Positions 44,092 to 52,163 of a DNA stretch of 64,000 nt are shown here, one piece after another; the stretch's first letter is position 1, and each line of letters opens with the position of its first letter. Origin of the DNA: an uncultured Mollicutes bacterium (GTDB lineage Bacteria; Bacillota_I; Bacilli_A; RFN20; CAG-826); the NCBI GenBank assembly GCA_900545015.1, contig UQXJ01000002.1, forward strand, positions 1 to 64,000, in the 5' to 3' direction. The notes beneath the pieces are model-generated. The model saw only the letters and a program-made list of their open reading frames with translations. It had not been told where the DNA came from and made no database searches. The position numbers and the translations under genes were made by a program.

Positions 44092-44667
44092 ATGGTCGGT
44101 GCTTCAAATACTTTAAAAATATTTTTTCCAGGAAGAAGATATTCTTGTGATAGAAGTTTCCTCTATTTCCTTGATAAATATATTAGTGGGGATTCTATTT
44201 ATTTAACTTATGATCATCCTAGAATGGTAGAAGATAAATTAACAATCGAAGAGGACTTTAAGAGAGCATACGCTTATGCAAAAGAGAAATTATCTAATAT
44301 TGATTTTAAGAAATATGGAGAAATTATCTTTATTGCTAAAAGCTTAGGAACAGTTGTTGCTGGAAGATTAAGAAAAGAACTAGGATTAGAAAACAGAGTA
44401 AGATTTATTTGTTTAACTCCTATTAATGAAACACTTCCATATTTAACTCAAACTGACTTTATCATAACTAGTGAAAGTGATAAATATATTGATGTTTCTT
44501 CGCTTAAACAAAAAGAAAATATGTATCCATTTTTAACTATTTATAAAGATGTCCCACACTCTCTAGAATTACCTAGCATGTATGAAACATTAAATTTCTT
44601 AAAGGTAAATTTGGATCTTGCACTAAATTATCTTGATACATCTTATAAAGATATATTGGATGATTAA
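44092..44667 (+). CDS. small alpha/beta-hydrolase-like protein
   Basis: A 191-residue protein with no signal peptide. FIAKSLGTVVAG (about 82-93) resembles the nucleophile elbow of alpha/beta hydrolases, and VPHSLEL (about 163-169) could supply the catalytic His. It starts 2 nt after the potD stop, so it belongs to the pot operon, although the functional link is unclear. The substrate is unknown. Confidence 0.65.
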   Translation: MVGASNTLKIFFPGRRYSCDRSFLYFLDKYISGDSIYLTYDHPRMVEDKLTIEEDFKRAYAYAKEKLSNIDFKKYGEIIFIAKSLGTVVAGRLRKELGLENRVRFICLTPINETLPYLTQTDFIITSESDKYIDVSSLKQKENMYPFLTIYKDVPHSLELPSMYETLNFLKVNLDLALNYLDTSYKDILDD

Positions 44668-44690
44668 TTTAAAACATAATTGCAATTATT

Positions 44691-44719
44691 GAAAAAGTCT
44701 GCAATTTGCAGGCTTTTTC
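44691..44719 (+). terminator. pot operon terminator
   Basis: GAAAAAGTCTGCA and TGCAGGCTTTTTC form a 13-bp stem (one G-T) with a 3-nt loop. The 3' arm is a copy of the dispersed TTTGCAGG motif. Confidence 0.88.
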
Positions 44720-44796
44720 AATTAAAAAGTAGATTTTTAGCATATTTTTAGTGCTAAATTAGTGATTTGGAGCTGATAAAAACATTCATTTTCTTA

Positions 44797-44825
44797 TTGA
44801 AATATAGCCATTCTTTTGATATATT
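44797..44825 (+). promoter_or_regulatory. tRNA-Cys promoter
   Basis: TTGAAA (44797-44802), 17 nt, TATATT (44820-44825), 21 bp before the tRNA. Confidence 0.6.
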
Positions 44826-44846
44826 ATTTAAGCACTAAAATTGTAT

Positions 44847-44921
44847 GCTTCCTTAGCCAAGTTGGTAAGGCAATTGACTGCAACTCAATGACCAGTGGTT
44901 CGAATCCGCTAGGAAGCTCCA
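44847..44921 (+). tRNA. tRNA-Cys(GCA)
   Basis: A 75-nt cloverleaf with encoded CCA. Acceptor GCTTCCT/AGGAAGC is perfect. The anticodon loop CTGCAAC gives GCA. Confidence 0.95.
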
Positions 44922-44957
44922 TTTTAGTTAATATATAGAGGAAATGATATATTTCTC

Positions 44958-44985
44958 TTGAAGTTGATTAATTTCTTGGTATAAT
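44958..44985 (+). promoter_or_regulatory. tRNA-Pro promoter
   Basis: TTGAAG (44958-44963), 16 nt, TATAAT (44980-44985), 20 bp before the tRNA. Confidence 0.6.
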
Positions 44986-45005
44986 ATCATTTGCTTGTTA
45001 AGGAA

Positions 45006-45082
45006 CGGGACGTAGCGTAGCTTGGTATCGCGTCTGCTTTGGGAGCAGAAGGCCGCTGGTTCAAATCCAGTCGTCCCGACCA
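45006..45082 (+). tRNA. tRNA-Pro(TGG)
   Basis: A 77-nt cloverleaf with encoded CCA. Acceptor CGGGACG/CGTCCCG is perfect. The anticodon loop TTTGGGA gives TGG. Confidence 0.95.
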
Positions 45083-45095
45083 TTATGCAAATTAG

Positions 45096-45122
45096 ATCTG
45101 ATATTAATTATCAGATTTTTTT
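45096..45122 (+). terminator. terminator after tRNA-Pro
   Basis: ATCTGATA/TATCAGAT, a perfect 8-bp stem, followed by seven T. Confidence 0.85.
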
Positions 45123-45167
45123 ATATCTTTTTAAAATGCCAATCAAAGATAAGTTCTAGTAGGATTT

Positions 45168-45196
45168 TTGACTTTTATTTTATGCATCAATATAAT
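45168..45196 (+). promoter_or_regulatory. promoter giving a leaderless transcript
   Basis: TTGACT (45168-45173), 17 nt, TATAAT (45191-45196), then 6 nt to the ATG at 45203. The promoter sits inside a longer possible reading frame, so it also decides the start. Confidence 0.75.
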
Positions 45197-45202
45197 TTAA
45201 GC

Positions 45203-46150
45203 ATGAACATAGAAATAAGTGTCATTGTGCCAATTCATGGTGTAGAAAAATATTTAGAAAAGTGTCTTGAGTCTCTTTTAAAACAAACTTTTAACAAGCC
45301 TTATGAAGTTATTTGCGTAATTGATAATTGCGATGACGAAAGCGAAAAGATTGTTGATAGATTTATAGAAATTAATTCTAATGTTTTTAATAAGAAAATT
45401 GTCATAAATAAAAATGTATCTGACACTAGAAACGATGGACTTTCAATTGCTAGAGGGAAATACATTGCTTTTGTTGATGGGGATGATTCTGTTAAAGAAG
45501 AATATTTATCAAAACTATATGATGCCATCTCGGCTAAAGATTTAGAAATTGCGTGTTGCAATTTCTTATGCCTAAACGAGAAGAATAATAAGGTTTATAA
45601 AGAATTTACTTCTTTATTTGCTTATAAAAATGATAAATCGATTAAAAAAGTAAAAAAATCTTTTGCTTTTGATATACGAGTTAGATCTTTTGTTTGGAAT
45701 AAAATTTATAAAAAGCAATTTTTAATAGAAAATAATATAAGTTTTCAAAAGCTTATAATGCCTTTTGAAGATTTTATATTTAATTTTTTGTGTTTCTTTA
45801 AAACTAAGAAAGATGTAGGCTTTACAAAATGTAGAGAATATTTATATTTGCAAAGAGAAGGTTCTTATACAAAAAATGAAAATCAACTTAAGATTCTTGA
45901 TGCTTTAATTAATTCGATTTCTTTTATTAAAGGCTATGAATTATTAAAAGAAGAAAAGTTTCCTTATCTATTTTTTTATTACTCAAAGTTGTTTCTTCTT
46001 AAATATACTTTATTTGTTAATAAAGAAATGATTGAAGATTATAACAAAGCAAGAAAACAATATATTTCAAAATTTAAATTCATTAAAAATGCAAAATCAA
46101 TTGATGATATTGAAGTAGAAGTAGTTAATTATTTAAAGTCACATTTGTAA
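45203..46150 (+). CDS. glycosyltransferase family 2
   Basis: A GT2 enzyme of 315 residues. It begins with the nucleotide-sugar strand ISVIVPIHGVEKYLEKCLES, has VSDTRNDGLSIARGKYIAFVDGDD with the metal-binding DGDD near residue 90, and a C-terminal helical acceptor region. The first ATG at 45182 lies upstream of the -10 box, so I start at 45203, where the mRNA begins. It is cytoplasmic or peripheral. The likely role is transfer of a sugar to a lipid or surface glycan; the acceptor is unknown. Confidence 0.85.
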   Translation: MNIEISVIVPIHGVEKYLEKCLESLLKQTFNKPYEVICVIDNCDDESEKIVDRFIEINSNVFNKKIVINKNVSDTRNDGLSIARGKYIAFVDGDDSVKEEYLSKLYDAISAKDLEIACCNFLCLNEKNNKVYKEFTSLFAYKNDKSIKKVKKSFAFDIRVRSFVWNKIYKKQFLIENNISFQKLIMPFEDFIFNFLCFFKTKKDVGFTKCREYLYLQREGSYTKNENQLKILDALINSISFIKGYELLKEEKFPYLFFYYSKLFLLKYTLFVNKEMIEDYNKARKQYISKFKFIKNAKSIDDIEVEVVNYLKSHL

Positions 46151-46203
46151 AGAAAATCTTTAAAAATTTAAGGTTAAATATATAAAATTTTGGTTAAAAA
46201 ATA

Positions 46204-46247
46204 GAGTTTTAGCAGTGTTTTAGTATATTTCTAGTAGATATTCAGTA
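46204..46247 (+). repeat. copy of the dispersed motif pair
   Basis: GAGTTTTAGCAGTGTTTTAG then TCTAGTAGATATTCAGTA, a diverged copy of the elements at 6186-6235 and 16494-16546, located upstream of corA. Confidence 0.4.
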
Positions 46248-46327
46248 TGAAAAAGGACAAAAATAATCGAAAGAATTTTTCTTATTTTTTAGTACATAGG
46301 TCTTAGCAATGTGCTAAAATATTTATT

Positions 46328-47290
46328 ATGATAACAATATTTAAAGAGAATGGAAAAGCGCTTGTAAAAGAAGAATATGACACACTAGAAGGTGTGACTT
46401 TAGAACCTGGTTCTTGGATTCATCTTGATAATCCGACAGCAGAAATTTTAAATCAAGTTGCCAAGTTAACTGAAATAAACAATGATATGTTAATGGCTAC
46501 ACTTGATGATGAAGAAAGCGCTCGTATTGATACTGATGATGGCTGCACATTAATAGTTTTAGATACGCCTTATGTCGAAGATGTTGAAAAAGGAATTTAT
46601 ACAACTGCTCCTTTTGTTATCGCATATAATAGAAGTTACTATGTAACTGCAAGCAAGCATAATTTTGAATTAATGAGTGAACTTTTTAAAAGGGTAAAAT
46701 TAATCGAGCCTCATAAGCATGTTCGCATGACATTAAATTTTGTCTATAGACTTGCAACTTTATTTATTAATTATCTTAAAAAGATTGATGTTAATACAAA
46801 AGACATTGAATTTAAATTACGTGATTCAATGAAAAATAAAGAATTATTCTCTCTTATGGATATAAATAAGACTTTAGTTTATTTTTCTACAGCTTTAAAT
46901 GCTGATAAAGGTATTCTTTCTAAATTACTTAGATCACAAAATTATAAAAAATATGAAAGTGATTTTGATTTAATGGAAGATGCAGAAGTTGAAATAAACC
47001 AAGCTATTGAAATGTGTTCTATTTATAGAGAAATTCTTGTAGGAATGATGGGTGCTTTTGGTAGTGTTATTTCAAATAACTTAAATATTGTTATGAAGAC
47101 ACTTGCTATCGTTACAATTGTTCTTTCTATTCCAACTCTTATTGCTTCAATTTATGGAATGAATGTTGAAAACTTACCACTTGCGCATAATCCTTATGGA
47201 TTCTACATCTTATTAGCTGTTTCTATCGTTTGCGCTTTAGTTGGTGCGATTTGTATTTTATTTATTTCTAATAAAAGTAGAAAAGATTAA
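46328..47290 (+). CDS. corA: CorA family divalent cation transporter
   Basis: A 320-residue protein with the cytoplasmic funnel domain, the long stalk helix and two C-terminal TM helices. The signature GMN occurs in SIYGMNVENLPLA (about 275) between the helices. It imports Mg2+ or related ions as a pentamer. An AT-rich -10-like sequence lies just before the ATG. The last 4 bp overlap the convergent methyltransferase-like gene. Confidence 0.93.
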   Translation: MITIFKENGKALVKEEYDTLEGVTLEPGSWIHLDNPTAEILNQVAKLTEINNDMLMATLDDEESARIDTDDGCTLIVLDTPYVEDVEKGIYTTAPFVIAYNRSYYVTASKHNFELMSELFKRVKLIEPHKHVRMTLNFVYRLATLFINYLKKIDVNTKDIEFKLRDSMKNKELFSLMDINKTLVYFSTALNADKGILSKLLRSQNYKKYESDFDLMEDAEVEINQAIEMCSIYREILVGMMGAFGSVISNNLNIVMKTLAIVTIVLSIPTLIASIYGMNVENLPLAHNPYGFYILLAVSIVCALVGAICILFISNKSRKD

Positions 47291-48366
47291 TGAATTAAAT
47301 TTTTAATATTTTCATCACTTAATAACTTTATGAGGTCATCTTCACTCGAGATGACTTTTTCTTTTATTAATGAATAAAAATAATTGTAGATTTTATCTTC
47401 ATTATTTTTAATCTTTTTATAATCTTTTTCTGTATAGCCTAAAAAATATTCTTCAATCAAAGAAAGTAGATATCTTCTAATTAACGCAATAATTTCTTTT
47501 TCAATCCAATAAAGGTAAGTGATGTTTTTATTCTCAATTTGCTTCATCTTTATATAAAGAGGAAGAGCGTCAAATGGATTATGATATAAATCACAATAAA
47601 CAAAATCTATATCTTTAAGATTTTCATTTTTATTTATATATTCAATTGCATCATCTTTTATAATTTTAATCTTTTCTTTATTTTTAAATTGAGGAAAAAG
47701 GAACTTGCTAAAAATATCGATGATATTTTCATCTTTTTCAACGATTAAAATTTTATTAACATCATTTTTGTTGCTTAACATATAAGCAATATAACCAAGT
47801 CCTAAGCCTTGAACGATAATATTTCCTTTCATTTTATTAATATCGTTTTTCATTGTATTAATTTCATGTGGAGTAATTGACATCCAAGTAATGTTGTTTT
47901 TAATGATTTCAATGTAAGGAAATTTATCTATAAAATAACCTAATGAATTTGTTTCTTTATAGTATTTTTTATCATCAACTTTTATTGAATCAACCAAATT
48001 AACTTCATATGGTCTATAAAAAGATGATTTAAGAATATAATCTTTATATTTAATAGGATTAGCAATTTTTATATTTTGAAAATATGGATTGTTTTTATAT
48101 TCGTTAATATCTAATTCCTTTATATCTTTTAAATTATATGATTTTGCTAAATGGATAAAATCATTATCTTCAGGATCGATTTCAAGAAGTTCAAGCATTG
48201 AAAAATAAATAGGAGAATCTGTTTCTTTATATTTTTCTACTAAATTTTTATCAATTGAAGTACGAAAATTTTCTAAAAATTCATTGATAATGTTATCAAC
48301 TAAAATATTTGTTTCTTTTGTTTCAAGATATTTATCAACTATTGATTTCTTTAATTTTACTTCCAT
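47287..48366 (-). CDS. SAM-dependent methyltransferase-like protein
   Basis: A 359-residue Lys/Asn/Ile-rich protein. The middle part looks like a Rossmann methyltransferase core: strand and glycine loop NIIVQGLGLGYIAYML (about 177-192), acidic strand end ILIVEKDEN (about 202-210), and DFVYCDLYHNP (about 246-256). The layout resembles spermidine-synthase-type folds. The flanking helical parts are unrecognised, so substrate and reaction are unknown. AAAGGA precedes the ATG; it is divergent from the flavodoxin gene. Confidence 0.55.
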   Translation of the reverse strand: MEVKLKKSIVDKYLETKETNILVDNIINEFLENFRTSIDKNLVEKYKETDSPIYFSMLELLEIDPEDNDFIHLAKSYNLKDIKELDINEYKNNPYFQNIKIANPIKYKDYILKSSFYRPYEVNLVDSIKVDDKKYYKETNSLGYFIDKFPYIEIIKNNITWMSITPHEINTMKNDINKMKGNIIVQGLGLGYIAYMLSNKNDVNKILIVEKDENIIDIFSKFLFPQFKNKEKIKIIKDDAIEYINKNENLKDIDFVYCDLYHNPFDALPLYIKMKQIENKNITYLYWIEKEIIALIRRYLLSLIEEYFLGYTEKDYKKIKNNEDKIYNYFYSLIKEKVISSEDDLIKLLSDENIKNLIH

Positions 48367-48413
48367 AATTTAATCCTTTTAAACAATGAGAATTATATAT
48401 AAAATATTGGAGT

Positions 48414-48971
48414 ATGAAAACTTTAATTGTATATAAATCAAACACAGGATTTACAAAAGAATATGTAGACATGATTAAAAAAAGAATAGTTGATGCTACT
48501 GTGGTTGAAATTAAAAAACTAAATTCAAAATTGATTAAGCAACACGACATTATTTTTTATGGAGGTCCTTTAAGAAATAATGTTATTTTAGGATTAAATA
48601 AATTCTTAAAATATAACGATAAATTTGGCGATAAAGATATCTTTATTTTTGCAACTGGAATTCAACCAATTGATAATGAGAAAAAAGAATTAGTAATTGA
48701 TACAAATCATCTAGATTTATATCACGTAAGACTTTATTTACTTCCAGGTGGTTTAGATATTTCAAAAATGAGCAAATTCCAACAAAAAATGATTAAATTT
48801 GGTCTTAAAATGGCTGAAAAGAGTGGAAAGATGCCTGGAGGAATTGACTCAAGCATGATTGAAAGTAGATTAAATACACCATTAAATCTTGTTTCGCCTC
48901 TATCAATTGAAAGGATGATGGAAGTTTATACTCTTGTTAATTTAAAGAGAATGAAAAACAAAACTAAATGA
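48414..48971 (+). CDS. flavodoxin domain protein
   Basis: A 185-residue protein with the FMN phosphate-binding loop YKSNTGFTKEY (residues 7-17) and YGGPLRNN (about 47-54) for the isoalloxazine ring, as in the HemG/menaquinone-dependent flavodoxin group. It probably carries electrons or reduces a small substrate in the cytoplasm. TTGGAG precedes the ATG. The 47-bp gap to the divergent gene holds both promoters. Confidence 0.85.
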   Translation: MKTLIVYKSNTGFTKEYVDMIKKRIVDATVVEIKKLNSKLIKQHDIIFYGGPLRNNVILGLNKFLKYNDKFGDKDIFIFATGIQPIDNEKKELVIDTNHLDLYHVRLYLLPGGLDISKMSKFQQKMIKFGLKMAEKSGKMPGGIDSSMIESRLNTPLNLVSPLSIERMMEVYTLVNLKRMKNKTK

Positions 48972-49061
48972 TGCACTCGCATCATTTTTTACAAAGTTTT
49001 GAATAATCTTTTCTATTTAGATTTATAGAATAATTATCTAAATTAAATTATAATATTGTTC

Positions 49062-49520
49062 ATGGAAAATCCTGGAATAAAAGTAGTAACAACGAATAAG
49101 AAAGCATCGTTTAATTATTTCTTATCAAATTTTTTAGAAGTTGGAATTGAATTAACTGGTACTGAAATTAAATCAATTAAACTTCATAATGTAAGTTTAT
49201 CTGACTCTTACATAGTCTTTAAAAATGGTGAAGCTTTTATTTTAAACATGAACATAAGTGTTTATGAAAAAGGAACAATTTATAATCATGATCCATTAAG
49301 AACAAGAAGACTTTTAATGCATAAAAATGAAATTCTTAAATTTGAACAAAAAACAATTAAAGAAGGTTACACAGTTGTTCCAACTAAACTTTATATAAAA
49401 AAAGGTTTAGCGAAACTTGAAATTGCTCTTGCTAAAGGTAAAAAACTTTACGATAAACGTGAAACAATTAAAGAACGTGATGATGCGAGAAACATGGCCA
49501 AAGCACTTAAAAGGGAATAA
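49062..49520 (+). CDS. smpB: SsrA-binding protein SmpB
   Basis: A 152-residue protein with the SmpB pattern: NKKASFNYFLSNFLEVGIELTGTEIKSI at the start, VPTKLYIKKGLAKLEIALAKGKKLYDKRE, and the basic C-terminal tail. It binds tmRNA and rescues stalled ribosomes. No tmRNA gene is in the window. TATAAT (49049-49054) ends 7 nt before the ATG, so the mRNA is probably leaderless; a TTG 6 nt upstream is a less likely start. Confidence 0.95.
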   Translation: MENPGIKVVTTNKKASFNYFLSNFLEVGIELTGTEIKSIKLHNVSLSDSYIVFKNGEAFILNMNISVYEKGTIYNHDPLRTRRLLMHKNEILKFEQKTIKEGYTVVPTKLYIKKGLAKLEIALAKGKKLYDKRETIKERDDARNMAKALKRE

Positions 49521-49523
49521 ATT

Positions 49524-50378
49524 ATGAATAAAATGACACTTTTATATAAAATTTCATATAGTGCCCTTTTCATAGCTCTTGGTATTATTCTTTCTAGATT
49601 TATCTCAATTCCTGCTCTTTTTGGTTTACCATTTTTAAAGATAAGTTTTGCTCCATCAATTGTTATGTTTTCTAGTTTTTATTTAGGACCTGTTTTCGGC
49701 TTAATTGTTGGACTACTTGTAGATGTTTTAGGTGCACTTATGTTTCCAACTGGTGCTTTTAATCCTTTATTTTCGATAGCAGCAGGTTTAACTGGACTCA
49801 TCCCATTTTTAGCATATTATGTAATTTCAAAAACAAAAATTGAAAATAAATTACCAATTATAAGTATCATTTTAGTCATTGCATTTAATTTATTTATCAT
49901 ATTATTTATGTGTTTTAATGATGAAATTAGATCCGAAAGTGGAAAAAGAGCCTATACACTTTATCAATGGATCAAATGGAGCGTTTCGATAACTGCTTTG
50001 CTATTATCTATCCTTTATATAATAGGAGAAATTATTTTAAGAAATAAATTTAAAGAAAAAAGATTTAATAAATTTTATAACATTTATACAATCACAAGTA
50101 GTGTCTTTGTGACTTATTTTATTTTTAAAATTCCAGTTGGAAGTTTAGTACAAGCTTTCATTCTTGATTGGGACTTTTTAATTATTTTAACAAGCAGAAT
50201 GCTAACTGGCTTTATAACGAGCTTTGTACATATATTTATTATAAGTGTAGCACTTGATTTATCGCTTTCTTTTAATGTAAAAGGCGCTCTAATCTCACCT
50301 AAAATATTAAATTTTCATGAAAATAATGAGGAAAATACAGATACTCAAATTAGCAAAGAGAAGGTAAAACAAAAATGA
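49524..50378 (+). CDS. folT: ECF transporter S component, FolT-like
   Basis: A 284-residue membrane protein with six helices. The N-terminal helix contains ALFIALGIILSRFISIP, followed by LKISFAPSIVMFSSFYLGPVFG and the GALMFPTGAFNPLF loop, the FolT-type pattern. It would bind folate and dock onto the EcfAA'T module encoded at 54.0-56.6 kb. It has a longer middle loop and C-terminal tail than usual. It starts 3 nt after smpB and overlaps the next gene at ATGA. Confidence 0.8.
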   Translation: MNKMTLLYKISYSALFIALGIILSRFISIPALFGLPFLKISFAPSIVMFSSFYLGPVFGLIVGLLVDVLGALMFPTGAFNPLFSIAAGLTGLIPFLAYYVISKTKIENKLPIISIILVIAFNLFIILFMCFNDEIRSESGKRAYTLYQWIKWSVSITALLLSILYIIGEIILRNKFKEKRFNKFYNIYTITSSVFVTYFIFKIPVGSLVQAFILDWDFLIILTSRMLTGFITSFVHIFIISVALDLSLSFNVKGALISPKILNFHENNEENTDTQISKEKVKQK

Positions 50379-50554
50379 TGGAAGATAATAAAACAAACGA
50401 AAAAATAGAATTAGATGAAGCTGAAAAAGAAGCTGATAAATATGAAAAAATGTTTGATGATAAACCAAACAAATCTCATAAAGGATTACTCATTTTTATT
50501 GGCGTAATCTTTATTTTAATTATCGCTGTCTTAATAACTTTACTTTGTATTTAG
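50375..50554 (+). CDS. 59-residue single-pass membrane protein
   Basis: Begins MMEDNKTNEKIE, a charged acidic N-terminus (about 36 residues), then one TM helix (about 38-58) at the extreme C-terminus, giving a tail-anchored topology. It starts in the ATGA overlap with the folT-like gene and so is translated with it; AAGG lies upstream. It may be an accessory subunit of the transporter, but this is speculative. The last 4 bp overlap the convergent amidohydrolase. Confidence 0.6.
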   Translation: MMEDNKTNEKIELDEAEKEADKYEKMFDDKPNKSHKGLLIFIGVIFILIIAVLITLLCI

Positions 50555-51363
50555 TTCTTGAATGTTTTTAAATCTTTTTCATTGATTTTATAAATATTCA
50601 TAGCATTTTGGTACATGACTTTGTTGTAGTCAGACCTATTTAATTTAATATAATTTTTAAAATAATCTTGATAGATTGGATTGTTTAATGTGTCTTCACC
50701 ATCAATAGGATTATCAGTTCCAAACATAACACGATCCATTAAATTCAATTTCTTTAGTTTTCTTAAAGTTCTCATATTGACCCAAGCTGTATCAGCATAA
50801 ATATTTTTGCATTCAACCATTGCTTCAATTGCGTGAATGTGGTCGGTTTCTAATTCCATATGCGCAGCAACAAAAATAATATCTGGATTTTTTAAAGCAA
50901 CTTCTTTTAGATATTTAATTTGTGAAAACTTATCGCCTGCTGTATGGACAAGAATTGGGAGATTATATTTTCTAGCAATATCTAAATAAGGAATAAATTT
51001 TTTATTTGTTATTTTCATTCTTGAGCAAAAAGGATGAAATTTAATTCCATGGATGAAATCGATATTTTCTTTTATAAATTTATCAACTTCTTCGTAATTA
51101 TTTTCGGTGTGGGGTCTTACCCAAACAAGCATCCCCATATGTTTATGTCTTTTAATAAAACTTAAAAGTTTTTTTGAACCTTCAATCTGCTCAGTAAATT
51201 TTTTAGAAATATTATCTTCTTTAAATTCAGTACCATCAAAACTTATTAAAGTGTAAGAAATGTGATATTTATTTATACTTTTTAATAAATTTAATTTTGT
51301 AAGAGTTAAAGTTGGCCAATATCCAATATGTGTATGTGTATCAATAATGAAGTTGTTTTTCAT
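50551..51363 (-). CDS. amidohydrolase family protein (TIM-barrel metal-dependent hydrolase)
   Basis: A 270-residue enzyme of the amidohydrolase_2 type: N-terminal metal motif DTHTHIGYW (residues 8-16), KFHPF (about 105-109), LVHTAGD (about 135-141), AAHMELE (about 162-168) and FGTDNP (about 219-224, last metal Asp). Substrate unknown. TATAAT lies 7 nt before the ATG, so the mRNA may be leaderless. Confidence 0.85.
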   Translation of the reverse strand: MKNNFIIDTHTHIGYWPTLTLTKLNLLKSINKYHISYTLISFDGTEFKEDNISKKFTEQIEGSKKLLSFIKRHKHMGMLVWVRPHTENNYEEVDKFIKENIDFIHGIKFHPFCSRMKITNKKFIPYLDIARKYNLPILVHTAGDKFSQIKYLKEVALKNPDIIFVAAHMELETDHIHAIEAMVECKNIYADTAWVNMRTLRKLKKLNLMDRVMFGTDNPIDGEDTLNNPIYQDYFKNYIKLNRSDYNKVMYQNAMNIYKINEKDLKTFKN

Positions 51364-51515
51364 ACTTAAGATTATATCCTCAAAAATTTAATTTATATAT
51401 GAAAGTGCGACTAAATATTTAAAAATGATACATTTTCGTTTTAATATGCAATATATTATTATCTCAAGTTCCTTTTAACTTTAATTAGAAATTATTATTA
51501 ATTATAATTAATAAT

Positions 51516-52151
51516 ATGAAAAACAAAGAACCACTTACACAAAAAACTATTTCACTAATTACAGCAATTTCAGGAAGTCTTATTGTTGTTTTAGGATTAT
51601 CAACTTTTTTCATAATTAAGGCAGTTACCCCAAATTATGCAATGATTAAAGATAATAAAGTTGTAAATGAATTAGAAGATATACTTGAATATCCTTCAGG
51701 TGAAAAGAAAATTAACATGAATAAATATTACACATTCACTTCATATACAAGTGAACAAGATGTAATAAAAATAAATAAAGAAGAAAACGGATTAACTATT
51801 TCACTCAATAATTTATTTAATTTAAATTCAACAATCATTGAAGAAAGCAAAGATGATTTTATGTTTAATTTATATTTATCAATTATTGATGCTAATGGTG
51901 AAAAAATTGATTTTAGTAAAGGATATTACGCTTATCACATTGAAGATGGAAGCGAAAAGCCAAAACAACAACTTTTAACTTCAAATGCAATAAAACTTGA
52001 AAAGTTTCAATTTAATAAAGAATATAAAGAAAAACATAGCGAACTTAAAATTGTTTTTGATTATAAAGAAAATGTAGATAAGGACAAATTAAAAACATTA
52101 AGTGTTGATAAAGATAGAACTTATCTTTCGTTCTTTGTAAATTTAGGATAA
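51516..52151 (+). CDS. membrane-anchored protein of unknown function
   Basis: A 211-residue protein with one N-terminal TM helix (about 11-33) and a polar, beta-rich external domain of about 175 residues. No lipobox and no recognised domain. A TATAAT -10 box (51503-51508) ends 7 nt before the ATG and there is no ribosome binding site, so the mRNA is probably leaderless. pepT follows 12 nt downstream and is probably cotranscribed. Confidence 0.65.
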   Translation: MKNKEPLTQKTISLITAISGSLIVVLGLSTFFIIKAVTPNYAMIKDNKVVNELEDILEYPSGEKKINMNKYYTFTSYTSEQDVIKINKEENGLTISLNNLFNLNSTIIEESKDDFMFNLYLSIIDANGEKIDFSKGYYAYHIEDGSEKPKQQLLTSNAIKLEKFQFNKEYKEKHSELKIVFDYKENVDKDKLKTLSVDKDRTYLSFFVNLG

Positions 52152-52163
52152 TGAGGTAAAAAA

